Below are positions 52,167-60,912 of a stretch of DNA of 64,000 bases, piece after piece. The position numbers were made by a program, and so were the translations under genes. Positions within the stretch are counted from its first letter, which is position 1. Every line of letters begins with the position of its first letter. The notes beneath the pieces were generated by a model that saw nothing but the letters and a program-made list of their open reading frames with translations, did no database searches and was not told the DNA's origin. The stretch comes from Acidisoma cellulosilyticum (lineage in GTDB: Bacteria; Pseudomonadota; Alphaproteobacteria; Acetobacterales; Acetobacteraceae). The DNA is taken from positions 104,625 through 168,624 of the forward strand of contig NZ_JAESVA010000010.1 of NCBI RefSeq assembly GCF_020621385.1. Reading direction: 5' to 3'.

Positions 52167-53341
52167 GGATGCAACCGCAGCATGGTGGTGGTGGCCGCAG
52201 CTCCTGGCCGTCCAGCGATGACACCGCACTTTTCAACCTGATCATCATTCTCGTCGGCATCGGTGTCGGCTCGTATCTGCTCTGGACGAATTATCATGCC
52301 ACGATCAGCAGCGGCGTGATGGCCGTGGTTCACACCGAGATCGGCTGGCTGGATCAGGTTACCGGACGCTTTCGTGTCGCCGATCAGCAGATGATGAACA
52401 GCGATCCCTCGGGTGTCACGCTCGCCGATCTCTACGGCATCCTCCATGCGACTGGCGCTTTCGTGCGGATTCCGGCCGCCGCTTTCATCGGCATCTTGGC
52501 TTTCTTCTGTTTCGTTCTTGCAGCCCCGTCCCGTTTCAAGCGCGCCTTTGATGTCGAGGGGCTGATCCGCGAGCAGGCGCTGCGGTTTCCCGGTGTGCGT
52601 GCATTCGTCCGGCGTAAGCTGAGCCTGGTGCGGCCCGACGAAAAAGCGCCACGTCCAGCGGATTACGCGCTGACTGCCAGCGAGTGGCTCGACCGGTTCG
52701 TGTGCAAGCCGGGCTCAGCCTTCGATGATCGACGCGCCTTCAATGCCCTCTCGATGCAGCTCGGTCCGACCTGGAAGGGTGTGTCCGACGCAACGCCGAT
52801 CGTGCGCGTTCTCTTTGCGGCTTTCGCACTGCACATGGTCGAGCGCCGTGACGATGCCGTGGCCATGCTGGGGGAAATATCAACCGCGCTGGATTCCGAT
52901 CGGAAGGAAGGAGGATCAGGACCTAGCGCGTATCTATCGGTTCCCGCCACCACGCTGCGTCGCGTGGATGAACTGCTCCGCGACACCCGGTGGTATGAGG
53001 AAGCGGTCAAGGTCGCGTCACGTCATGCGTTCACCGCCCCCGCCTTGATGGCAGTCTTGAACTATGCGCGGCTTCGCGCCGGGGTCTTGGCCCCAGCTCA
53101 GTTCGCTTGGACGAAGCTGATCGACCGGCCGCTTTGGTATGCCCTGCACTCCCTTGGTTTCGAGAGCGAGGGGCTCGGCCGCTACGCGCATCCGAATCCG
53201 CGCGTCGAGGCGGCCGGCGCGCGTGACCATTGGGCAACGGAACGCGCAGCCGGTAGTCCCATCCCTTGGCCATCGGTTGCGCGCGCCATTGATGCGCTTC
53301 GCCAGGCCCACGCGCAACGCGCCCAATCCACGGAGATTTAG
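52163..53341 (+). CDS. trbA: DotM/IcmP/TrbA coupling-complex protein
   Basis: 392 residues. Two N-terminal membrane helices (FNLIIILVGIGVGSYLLWTN and VRIPAAAFIGILAFFCFVLA) surround a periplasmic loop. A large cytoplasmic domain follows: RRAFNALSMQLGPTWKGVSD, LFAAFALHMVERRDDAVAMLG and WYEEAVKVASRHAFTAPALM, ending with LWYALHSLGFESEGLGRYAH. DotM binds the coupling ATPase DotL and helps select substrates. It lies just upstream of the trbC gene and overlaps the transglycosylase gene by ATGA. Leader copy 11 begins right after the stop. Confidence 0.92.
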   Translation: MRMQPQHGGGGRSSWPSSDDTALFNLIIILVGIGVGSYLLWTNYHATISSGVMAVVHTEIGWLDQVTGRFRVADQQMMNSDPSGVTLADLYGILHATGAFVRIPAAAFIGILAFFCFVLAAPSRFKRAFDVEGLIREQALRFPGVRAFVRRKLSLVRPDEKAPRPADYALTASEWLDRFVCKPGSAFDDRRAFNALSMQLGPTWKGVSDATPIVRVLFAAFALHMVERRDDAVAMLGEISTALDSDRKEGGSGPSAYLSVPATTLRRVDELLRDTRWYEEAVKVASRHAFTAPALMAVLNYARLRAGVLAPAQFAWTKLIDRPLWYALHSLGFESEGLGRYAHPNPRVEAAGARDHWATERAAGSPIPWPSVARAIDALRQAHAQRAQSTEI

Positions 53342-53344
53342 ACG

Positions 53345-53402
53345 CCCGTTCGCAGTTTCGCCTGCGAAGATCGCGGCATAGACGAGACAAGGAGTTGAAA
53401 CG
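53345..53402 (+). promoter_or_regulatory. Transfer-region leader element, copy 11 (before the trbC operon)
   Basis: CCCGTTCGCAGTTT begins 4 bases after the trbA stop, with CCGTTCGCA 57 bases before ATG 53403. TTCGC (53357-53361) and GCGAA (53364-53368) form a small stem. The Shine-Dalgarno sequence AAGGAG is not obviously paired in this copy. Confidence 0.7.
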
Positions 53403-53942
53403 ATGGCACTGATGACGTTCGACATTCCTGACGGCATGACAGCGCAGGTGATCGTCGGCACGCCCGATAGCTTCGCTCGTCGCGAGCCGTTGCAGATTGC
53501 CTACGAGCCCGCGCATCCCGAACCTCCGCATAAGCGCCGCTCCCGGTGGTTCATGTTGAGCGGCGCTGGCATTCTTCTGTTGGTCGGCGGGATGTTCCTC
53601 GGCGGCAGCTTGAAGCCGCGCAATACCGCCAACGCCGCGTTCGCGGCCATTCCCCCGACGGTGGCACCGATTCAAATTCCGCCCGACGGACCGCCGCCGG
53701 CGACAACGGCGTTCCCGCAGCAAGCCCCGTCCGCTCCGGCCGCGCCCCCGCCTCCCCCACTCGCCGCGTCGGGCAGCAATCCGCCGCCCGCGCCCCCGTC
53801 CGGCGCGCAAGCCGGCCAAATGCCGCCCGACCTCGCGGCCGATCTGAAGGCCCAGCCGCAGGTCGAACCTGCGCCGGGTCAGGCGTCCGGCCAGGGTGCA
53901 GCCCCGCCGCCTCCCCAAAACGCTTTCGGCCTGGGGAACTGA
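53403..53942 (+). CDS. Bitopic proline-rich protein upstream of trbC
   Basis: 179 residues. The N-terminal 45 are polar and cytoplasmic, followed by a membrane helix (WFMLSGAGILLLVGGMFLGG, residues 50-69). The rest is a periplasmic Pro/Ala-rich tail (PPPATTAFPQQAPSAPAAPP, PPPLAASGSNPPPAPPSG). AAGGAG precedes ATG 53403. It lies 3 bases before trbC. Such tails often bridge the inner membrane and peptidoglycan. It has no clear relative in R64 or Dot/Icm systems. It may be a transfer-specific anchor or linker. Confidence 0.65.
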   Translation: MALMTFDIPDGMTAQVIVGTPDSFARREPLQIAYEPAHPEPPHKRRSRWFMLSGAGILLLVGGMFLGGSLKPRNTANAAFAAIPPTVAPIQIPPDGPPPATTAFPQQAPSAPAAPPPPPLAASGSNPPPAPPSGAQAGQMPPDLAADLKAQPQVEPAPGQASGQGAAPPPPQNAFGLGN

Positions 53943-53945
53943 CGC

Positions 53946-56294
53946 ATGGGCGTCCAACGCGAGATCGTTGGGCCGCAGGAGCAATTCGAGCGCAGCGGTG
54001 CGCAGAGTCTCCGCGATACGCGGCCTTTCACCACCCGATTGTCCGAGGGGCTGCGGAGTTCTGCATCCGGTATTGTCCTGGCGGTTGCGGGCGGTGCGAC
54101 CTGGTATGAGCCGGCGCTGGTCAATCTGACGGTGCCAGCCTCGGCCCTCTATGCGCTGTGGGTGTTGACACGCTCGCCCCGGCTGCCGCTGCGCCTACCC
54201 TGGTCATCCAAGCGAAAGGATTACGGCAATCCCATTCCGGGCACGCGCAAGCCCCGAATGGCGAATGGCAGTTTCTTCCTGGGCTGGAGCATCACGGGCC
54301 AGGAGTTGTGGATCACGCCCGACGATCAACGTCAGCACATGACCATTCCGGGGACGACCGGCGCGGGCAAGACGACAGCAATCCTCAGCATGTTGACCAA
54401 TGCGCTGGCTCAAGGCAGCGGCTTCGTCTTCGTCGATGGAAAGGCGGACCGCACGCTGTTTGGGAAGGTACTGGCACTCGCGCGGCGCTTTGGTGTCGAG
54501 GACAATGTCCGGGTCCTGAACTTCATGGTGGCATCCGGGATCAAGGACAGCCACACCTTCAATCCCTTCGCCATCGGGAATGCCGACGCACTCCGCGAGC
54601 TTCTCGCCAGTCAGCTCGGCGAGCAGGCGTCGAATGACGCGAATGGCGTTTTCCGTGAGCGCGCCGTGGCTCTTATGGGCACGATCACCCCGGTGCTCGT
54701 CTGGCTGCGCGATGTGCGCGGGATTCCCCTCAACATCGAAGTGATCCGGTTCTCGATCGAGCTTCGCTGGATCTGGAAGCTCGCCATCGAAAAAGTGGCA
54801 CTGCTGCGCGACCGGGAGACCGGCAATATCCGCGAACTCGATGTCAGTGCCGACATTCCGGAAGAGATCGTCTGGCCGCTGAAGTCTTATCTCGGCGAGC
54901 TGCCGGGCTATGACGCGGCGCTGCCCTTGGACAAGCAGAAGGGTGATGAGCCGTCAAAGCAGCACGGCTACGCGCAATTCTACTTCACCGGCATCTTCGC
55001 GAAGCTTGCCGTCAGCCTCGGCCACATCTTCGGCGTGGAGTCTGGCGATATCGACATGCGCGATATCGTCCTCAATCGCCGCATCCTTGTCGTCAACCTG
55101 CCCGCGCTGGAGAACTCGGAAGCGACCCTCGCCGCCCTCGGCAAGCTGGTCGTGGCCTCATTGCGCGGGATGATGGCGCAGTTACTCGGGCTGTCGCTGG
55201 AGGGTGAATACACCGACGACGACAAGCCCGGCATGGGGCCGTCGCCCTTCCCGGTGGTGCTGGACGAGCTGGCCTATTACGCGACGACAGGCCTCGATGC
55301 CATGCTCAGCCAGGGGCGCGGGCTCAATGTCTCCTTCATGCTGGGGTTCCAGGAGGTCTCGGGCATCTGGGCGCGGCTAGGAGAGCGCACGGCCTCGATC
55401 CTCGGCAACGCCAACCTCACGATCGCCATGCGCCAGCAGGATTCCGGCCGCACGCGCGAGTGGATCGAGAAGACCGCCGGCCAAACCAATGTGACGCAGG
55501 TGTCGTCATATCAGGGCGGCCAGGATGGCTCTTACCGCGAAGCACGTAGCGCCGAGGTGCGCTCGGTCTCGCGTGTTGATTGGCAGGACCTGACATCGCT
55601 CATCGAGGGTGAGGCGATCGTGCTGTTGGGTGGCCGGCGCGTTTATGCGCGCGTGTTCCACGCCAAGTTTGATGAGACGGGGCCGAAGCGGCTTGGCCGC
55701 ACCTTGATGATGCGCGAGCCCGATCCGAGTGAAACGCGGCTCCGGCTGAAGAAGGCCGATGACTTGGCGAAGCTGATTGCAAGCGGCGGTCTGACGATGG
55801 ACGGCGGCATGACGGAGCCGTCTCCGGTGATCGCCGCGATCGTCGCCGGCATGCGGCGGGCGGCCCAGGCTGGCGGTTCGATTATGGACTGCGCCGATGC
55901 GGCCCTGTCGGAAGTATCTCAGCTATCACCCGGCAGTTTGCCGCGTGCCGCCGAGCCCGCCGATGGTGCGCCCGCAACGGTAGTAACGCCGATGCTACAG
56001 GTGGCGAGTTCTCAACCAATCCCTGGCACATTCGAAGGGGGACGCCCGTCCGATCCGGTCAATGCCACCCTGATCCGTCGTCTGGCGACCGTCGAGGAAC
56101 TGGGCGGAGCAACGGCGGCGGCGGCACGAAACACCGCGATGCGGGTGCTAGCCGAACGGGACGAGGGGGCCGCAAAGGTCGTCCGGATCGAACCACCTCT
56201 GATGACCGAGCCAGAGTTCATCGCCCGGCTTCAGGCCATCGTCGAGCGGCTGCGCTCCCTTCGGGGTGACGAGATGAGAGGGGAAGCTGCGTGA
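53946..56294 (+). CDS. trbC: DotL/TrbC type IV coupling protein
   Basis: 782 residues. Two N-terminal membrane segments (SASGIVLAVAGGATWYEPAL, LVNLTVPASALYALWVL) anchor the ATPase. Walker A GTTGAGKTTAILSM is at residues 136-149 and Walker B FPVVLDELAYYAT near residue 436-448. TQVSSYQGGQDGSYREARSA lies in the typical T4CP end region. The C-terminal 150 residues are variable and acidic, as expected for adaptor binding. DotL/TrbC brings the relaxase-DNA complex to the channel. It sits with trbA as in IncI plasmids. It lies between the proline-rich gene and a small gene. Confidence 0.95.
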   Translation: MGVQREIVGPQEQFERSGAQSLRDTRPFTTRLSEGLRSSASGIVLAVAGGATWYEPALVNLTVPASALYALWVLTRSPRLPLRLPWSSKRKDYGNPIPGTRKPRMANGSFFLGWSITGQELWITPDDQRQHMTIPGTTGAGKTTAILSMLTNALAQGSGFVFVDGKADRTLFGKVLALARRFGVEDNVRVLNFMVASGIKDSHTFNPFAIGNADALRELLASQLGEQASNDANGVFRERAVALMGTITPVLVWLRDVRGIPLNIEVIRFSIELRWIWKLAIEKVALLRDRETGNIRELDVSADIPEEIVWPLKSYLGELPGYDAALPLDKQKGDEPSKQHGYAQFYFTGIFAKLAVSLGHIFGVESGDIDMRDIVLNRRILVVNLPALENSEATLAALGKLVVASLRGMMAQLLGLSLEGEYTDDDKPGMGPSPFPVVLDELAYYATTGLDAMLSQGRGLNVSFMLGFQEVSGIWARLGERTASILGNANLTIAMRQQDSGRTREWIEKTAGQTNVTQVSSYQGGQDGSYREARSAEVRSVSRVDWQDLTSLIEGEAIVLLGGRRVYARVFHAKFDETGPKRLGRTLMMREPDPSETRLRLKKADDLAKLIASGGLTMDGGMTEPSPVIAAIVAGMRRAAQAGGSIMDCADAALSEVSQLSPGSLPRAAEPADGAPATVVTPMLQVASSQPIPGTFEGGRPSDPVNATLIRRLATVEELGGATAAAARNTAMRVLAERDEGAAKVVRIEPPLMTEPEFIARLQAIVERLRSLRGDEMRGEAA

Positions 56295-56310
56295 CGAAAG
56301 GGGGATCAGC

Positions 56311-56676
56311 GTGACGAAGCGCAAACCCGAAGCGGCAAGACCGCCGGCGCGGCGTGCCCAGGAAAATGAAGTCTATCGCGGACGGCAGGCAGCGGCCGGG
56401 ATCGTCCGGATCACGGTCATGGTTCCAGCCGAGCGCATTCCCTACCTCAAGGCGCTCACGCTGGAATGGCGCCGTGAATCGAAGATGATGCTGGAACAGG
56501 ACCAGCCGACAGCCGACCAGATTCTGCAAATCCATGCCGTTTGCCGCACGCTGGAGCTACCTCTTCCGGAACATGCCTTCGCCTCTCGCGGGGATGCCCA
56601 GGAGTGGTTACTCGCGCAGGAACCGAGCCTTGGTCAGTTGATGCTGCACCGCCCAAAACGGCCGCACCGACCATGA
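56311..56676 (+). CDS. Small basic protein downstream of trbC
   Basis: 121 residues: basic N-terminus (MTKRKPEAARPPARRAQENE), then a region YRGRQAAAGIVRITVMVPAE RIPYLKALTLEWRRESKMML that looks like a ribbon-helix-helix or plasmid accessory DNA-binding protein. The end is RSLGQLML-like and basic. GTG 56311 has AGGGGG upstream. It is 17 bases after trbC and 20 bases before the next gene. A DNA-binding role in transfer is possible, but the family is not recognised. Confidence 0.55.
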   Translation: MTKRKPEAARPPARRAQENEVYRGRQAAAGIVRITVMVPAERIPYLKALTLEWRRESKMMLEQDQPTADQILQIHAVCRTLELPLPEHAFASRGDAQEWLLAQEPSLGQLMLHRPKRPHRP

Positions 56677-56696
56677 GTTCGTGAAAGGAGATCGTT

Positions 56697-57389
56697 ATGC
56701 GTGCAAGACTTTTGATGTTGGCCGGAGCTTTGATCTGTATCGGAGGCAGCGCCGCCTGCGCCCAGCCCGTCAATCTCCAGGGGTCGGTCCAGGCGACGCC
56801 GTTGCCACCGCCACGCGTTGGAACGTCATTGCCAATGATGCCGGCGATCACCGCTTCAAATTATGCGACCGCGGTGCCCCCTCTGGAGGCGGCCGAGACG
56901 GCTGTTGCCGGCCGCCGCTATCGGCAGGCGGCAGAAGACCTCGAAGCGGCGGAGACCCGGCTGTTGAACGCAGGTGCCCAGCCCATCCGCAGCACCGTCA
57001 CACCGGGCGGGCAGGCCCTTGCCCAGGTCCGGCTGGCGCGTGACGCCGTAAGGCGGCGCGACCGCCAGACCGGGCTGACGGCGATCAGCATGGCGATCGG
57101 GGCGGCGCAGGAATCCATCCAGCAGCCGGCGCCACCCGTAGTGGCCGAGGCACATCCCGCCCCTTTATCGGTCGTCGTAGCGACTGCCGTGCCTCCGGCA
57201 CCCCTCCCCGTGCCCATGGTCACCAAGGCGCTGCTGCCCGGTCACTGGCAGGAGGGAAGCTGGGAATATCACTGGGAGCCACCTGAGACCGCGCTGCGGC
57301 CGGTTGAGACGCGCTCTGTCGAACAAGGGCAGTTCGTGTTCAAGAGCGGTATCGGCTGGGTTTGGGTGCCGAGCCACTATGTCAACTGA
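56697..57389 (+). CDS. Secreted protein of unknown function in the relaxase operon
   Basis: 230 residues with a signal peptide (ARLLMLAGALICIGGSAACA). The middle has a helical, TPR-like stretch (LEAAETAVAGRRYRQAAEDL, EAAETRLLNAGAQPIRSTVT), followed by a Pro/Val linker. The end carries LPGHWQEGSWEYHWEPPE and GIGWVWVPSHYV, which is similar to the YXWVPGHW-type repeats found in envelope proteins. AAAGGAG precedes ATG 56697. The last 11 bases overlap the next gene. A periplasmic role is likely; its place upstream of a relaxase is unusual. Confidence 0.65.
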   Translation: MRARLLMLAGALICIGGSAACAQPVNLQGSVQATPLPPPRVGTSLPMMPAITASNYATAVPPLEAAETAVAGRRYRQAAEDLEAAETRLLNAGAQPIRSTVTPGGQALAQVRLARDAVRRRDRQTGLTAISMAIGAAQESIQQPAPPVVAEAHPAPLSVVVATAVPPAPLPVPMVTKALLPGHWQEGSWEYHWEPPETALRPVETRSVEQGQFVFKSGIGWVWVPSHYVN

Positions 57390-57729
57390 CCGCACCGGCA
57401 GCGAACCCGGCAAGACAGGGGCAGAGGCACCGCCTTCAGGGCATTTTACCGAAGACATCGCCGTGTTGCGGGAAGAATCGCGCGAACAGCTCGAACTCCT
57501 CCGCACCCTCGTTCGCTTGCTGCTGCCGAAGGCTGATGATGACGGGCCTAAACTAGAAGATCTGCTTGCCGCGCTCATCGCGCAGCAGCGCGATATTCTC
57601 CTCGCGATCCGTCAGGTGCAATCCGATATCGAGGCCGTGCTGGAGCGCCTGGATGACGATCCCTCCCATGATGGCGGATCGTCGCACGTCAATGGCAATG
57701 GCTCTGCAAACGGGGCCGCACCGGCATGA
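57379..57729 (+). CDS. Small coiled-coil protein coupled to the relaxase
   Basis: 116 residues. A helical core, FTEDIAVLREESREQLELLR TLVRLLLPKADDD and then LEDLLAALIAQQRDILLAIR, predicts a coiled coil. The two ends are acidic or Asn/Gly-rich, and there is no membrane segment. The start overlaps the upstream gene by 11 bases and the stop overlaps the relaxase start by ATGA, giving tight coupling. Relaxase operons often encode a small accessory protein acting at oriT (for example TrwA), but this lacks a ribbon-helix-helix signature. Confidence 0.6.
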   Translation: MSTDRTGSEPGKTGAEAPPSGHFTEDIAVLREESREQLELLRTLVRLLLPKADDDGPKLEDLLAALIAQQRDILLAIRQVQSDIEAVLERLDDDPSHDGGSSHVNGNGSANGAAPA

Positions 57730-60700
57730 TGAACTTCCGAAAGATCAGCGCCGCGTCGAAGGGACTGCTGATCTTGCGGTATTTCACGGAGAACAAGCCC
57801 GAGGAAACGGCCGAGGCTGCGGCTGGTGTCGATCCCGCTGGACGCGATCTCGAAACGGGCGGGCGGATGACCGCCTATTACACCGGCCAGGACGGTCGGG
57901 CGATGTGGCGGCCGGACATGCCGAAACTCCTGGCGGAAGCCGTTGGCATCGACGCTAAGCGACCACCCCGGGATAAAGAGATGGCCCGGCTGTTTGAGGG
58001 GCGCCGCGCGGATGACGGCGCGGATTGGTCGGCGCAGAAGCGCAAGTTATCGGGCTTCGATATCGTCTTCAGCCCTGACAAATCGGTTTCGCTTGCCGCT
58101 GCCTTCGCGCCAACAGATGCGGAGCGGGCCATGATCCGCAATGCGACCGACCGCGCCGCAGACAGGGCCATGCGGTTTCTGGCCTCCGAAATCGGCTGGG
58201 CGCGCAAGGGACATGGCGGTGAAGATGGCGCAGATCCGGGTGCCGTCGGTTGGATCAGCTTTAGGCATCACACCGCACGGCCGACCATGCAGGTTCAGGA
58301 TGGTCCCGGCGGCGAGACCTACCTTTTCGACGCGCCGGTCGCGGGCGACCCTCATGACCACATTCACAACTTTCTCATGAACGTTGTCGTGACCGCGGAG
58401 GGGCGCGTCGGTTCGCTCGACACCCGCGTCTTAACCGACGCCAAAGTCAAAACCATCGGGGCCTATTTCCAGGTCTACCTGGCCGAGGAGCTTAAGCGGC
58501 TCGGCATCGATATAGCGGTGGGTGCCGATCGCCAGGCGGTCGCCATCACGGCGATCCCCGAGTCCGCCAAGGAAGCCTTCAGCAAGCGCGACAATCAGAT
58601 CCTCCGCAAGGCGAAGGCCTTTGCCAAGGAGCAGGGTCTCGATTGGGAAGAGATGTCGGCCGAGAAGAAGCTCGACATCATGGAGGAGGCCAGCGCCGAG
58701 GGCCGCCTGGGTAAGATGCAGGTCGATCAGGAGCGTATCTGGCGTGAACAGGCGGAGAAGCTCGGCTGGAAGCACGCCTCCGTCCTCGACAAGGTTGAGC
58801 ATGCGGAGCTGAGCCAGGAGGACCGTTTTGAACGGGCTTACCGCTTCGCCGCCAAGGAACTTGCCGAGGAATTCCATACCGCCGCCGTCATCGATTACGA
58901 CAAGCTCGGCATGTATGCGGCGCGCGGTCTTATCGGGCTGGGCGCCCAAGGGGGTCCGAGCGATATTGCGCGCATTGTCGAGCTGATCGAGGAGCGCGGC
59001 ATCCAGTTGAAGGGCGAGCATGTCGCGCTGATTGTCGGTCACAGTCGGGACAAAGTGCGAGTGACGAATTCCGCGCAGGTCCGCATCGAAGAAAAATTGG
59101 GAGATCTCGCGACGCAGGCCGCGCGCGATAAGACCGCCGCCCTGTCGATCGAGAAGATCGGCGCGGCTATCGCTCGAAGTGGCTTGACCTTCACGCACGA
59201 GCAACGAGCCGCGATCTATGCCTTCGCCGAGGGCGGGGCACTGACGATGCTGACGGGCGTGGCCGGCGCCGGCAAAACGACACTGCTCGAGCCACTTGTC
59301 GATGCCTGGAAGGCCGATCGTCGGTTCAATGCCGGTGGCCGGGAAGTCATCGGAGCAGCGATGGCTTGGCGGCAAGCGGACGCCCTGCAGGACGCCGGCA
59401 TCGACAAGACCTATGCCATCGCCAGCCTACTCGCCGAGATCGAAAGCGGCAGGTTCCAGCCGTCCCGCAACACGGTCCTGGTGCTGGACGAAGCCAGCCA
59501 GATCGGTCCCCGCTCGCTCCTGAAGCTGTTCGAGCTGCAAGCCAAGACAGGCATGACGATCAAGATGCTGGGCGACCGGGATCAGGCCCAAGCCATCGAA
59601 GCCGGTGACAGTATCGAGTTGCTGCGGCGTGTGTTGCCGCCAGAAGCGCTACCGGGCCTGATGACGACGATGCGGCAATCGACGCGCCGCGGGCGGGAGA
59701 TTGCAGGGCTCTTTCGTGAAGGTAGCGCCCAGCTCGCCCTCGACATGAAGCGGGCCGATGGTCACGCGATGATGGTTGGTGGCGACCGTGACCAGGTGGT
59801 GGCTCGCATCGCGGATCTGTACATCGCGCGCCGCGATCACCTCCTGGCATCCCGGTCCAAGCGCGGGGTTACGATCAGCGCGCCCACCAATGACGACGTG
59901 GCCGAGATCAGTCAGGCAATCCGTGAGCGGCTGAAGAGACGCGGAGAGATTGGGGGGAACGAAAAGTCCTATCCGGCCATAGACCTCCGCAACCAGCAAT
60001 ATGATCTGTCGATCGCAACCGGCGACCGGGTGCGCCTGTTCCGGCGCATCTGGGGGCACGTCAACGGTCAGGGCCGTGATGTTGGGAACAATGGCGACGT
60101 ACTCGAGGTGCTGGGCCAGGACGCGACACATCTCCGGGTTCGGAACAAGCGCGGCGAGATCGCCGATATCGAGTGGCGGCGGTTGCGGGATGAGAAGACC
60201 GGCCGTCTTCTGCTGGGTTTCGGGCACGCCCTGACGATCGACGCGGCGCAGGGCCTGACCTCGGACGAGCACATCAACGCCCTGCCCCGTGGCACCGCCG
60301 GCGTAACGGCCTTCACGACTTACGTCGCTGAAAGCCGGAGCCGAGGCACGACCTGGACCGTGATCTCGGAGGGCGCGCTGCTCGAAGCGGAGCGGCACCG
60401 CCAGGCCATGGGCGATATCACACCGATCACCAAGGAAAAGCTCTGGAAGCGGGCGGCCGAGGACATGTCCGAGAAGCCCTATAAGGCGCTCGGCATCGAC
60501 CTCCTGGCTGAAGCGATGCACGACCGGGAGTCGGCAATCGACGCCTTTATGAAGACCCACCAAACCCTGGAAGCCGCCGTACAAGCGGACCCGGCGGCCG
60601 GGAAGAAAGCCTTTAGCCGCCTGCGCGCGGCCGCCGTCAATGACACCTTGGGCAGGCATCTCTCAGCGCTGGATTCGGCTATTGCCGCCATTTCGAACCT

Positions 60701-60839
60701 GTCCCGCGACACTGCTAAGGGCGCAGAGGCCGCCGCACATCTGGCGAGGCTCCGTGCCGAGGCGCGTGCTGCGGCAGAGCGGATGGAGCCAATTCTGCCG
60801 CAGGAACGGACCCGCTCGTCGCCGACCGCTTCGTTATAA
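57726..60839 (+). CDS. MOBF-family relaxase-helicase (TrwC/TraI-like)
   Basis: 1037 residues. The relaxase domain (1-300) starts RKISAASKGLLILRYFTEN with a candidate catalytic Tyr19. A second part, AYYTGQDGRAMW, comes next, followed by GFDIVFSPDKSVSLAAAFAP and the metal-binding three-His motif in AGDPHDHIHNFLMNVVVTAE near residue 210. The helicase part has FTHEQRAAIYAFAEGGALTM, LTGVAGAGKTTLLEPLVDAW (Walker A near 511-519) and VLVLDEASQIGPRS, with a RecD/UvrD-like C-terminal motif LTIDAAQGLTSDEHINALP. It nicks oriT and unwinds the transferred strand. The ATGATG start overlaps the previous gene. Confidence 0.95.
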   Translation: MMNFRKISAASKGLLILRYFTENKPEETAEAAAGVDPAGRDLETGGRMTAYYTGQDGRAMWRPDMPKLLAEAVGIDAKRPPRDKEMARLFEGRRADDGADWSAQKRKLSGFDIVFSPDKSVSLAAAFAPTDAERAMIRNATDRAADRAMRFLASEIGWARKGHGGEDGADPGAVGWISFRHHTARPTMQVQDGPGGETYLFDAPVAGDPHDHIHNFLMNVVVTAEGRVGSLDTRVLTDAKVKTIGAYFQVYLAEELKRLGIDIAVGADRQAVAITAIPESAKEAFSKRDNQILRKAKAFAKEQGLDWEEMSAEKKLDIMEEASAEGRLGKMQVDQERIWREQAEKLGWKHASVLDKVEHAELSQEDRFERAYRFAAKELAEEFHTAAVIDYDKLGMYAARGLIGLGAQGGPSDIARIVELIEERGIQLKGEHVALIVGHSRDKVRVTNSAQVRIEEKLGDLATQAARDKTAALSIEKIGAAIARSGLTFTHEQRAAIYAFAEGGALTMLTGVAGAGKTTLLEPLVDAWKADRRFNAGGREVIGAAMAWRQADALQDAGIDKTYAIASLLAEIESGRFQPSRNTVLVLDEASQIGPRSLLKLFELQAKTGMTIKMLGDRDQAQAIEAGDSIELLRRVLPPEALPGLMTTMRQSTRRGREIAGLFREGSAQLALDMKRADGHAMMVGGDRDQVVARIADLYIARRDHLLASRSKRGVTISAPTNDDVAEISQAIRERLKRRGEIGGNEKSYPAIDLRNQQYDLSIATGDRVRLFRRIWGHVNGQGRDVGNNGDVLEVLGQDATHLRVRNKRGEIADIEWRRLRDEKTGRLLLGFGHALTIDAAQGLTSDEHINALPRGTAGVTAFTTYVAESRSRGTTWTVISEGALLEAERHRQAMGDITPITKEKLWKRAAEDMSEKPYKALGIDLLAEAMHDRESAIDAFMKTHQTLEAAVQADPAAGKKAFSRLRAAAVNDTLGRHLSALDSAIAAISNLSRDTAKGAEAAAHLARLRAEARAAAERMEPILPQERTRSSPTASL

Positions 60840-60869
60840 ACATCAAGGTCACTACCGGCACTGTTCAGG

Positions 60870-60889
60870 GCATCGTTTGATGCTATATC
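60870..60889 (+). promoter_or_regulatory. Candidate operator/promoter of vapBC
   Basis: GCATC and GATGC (60870-60874, 60879-60883) form an inverted repeat around GTTT, and TATATC follows at 60884-60889 as a possible -10 box. Antitoxins of this class usually bind such a site in their own promoter. It lies about 24 bases before ATG 60913. Confidence 0.4.
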
Positions 60890-60912
60890 TCGTGCCCGAA
60901 TGGAGGCCGATC

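Noticed and set aside
22363..53356. Reading CCGTTCGCA as a simple -35 promoter box
   Set aside because: No -10-like hexamer lies 16-19 bases downstream in most copies, and one copy is followed immediately by a terminator. A DNA operator or RNA element fits better, though not proven.
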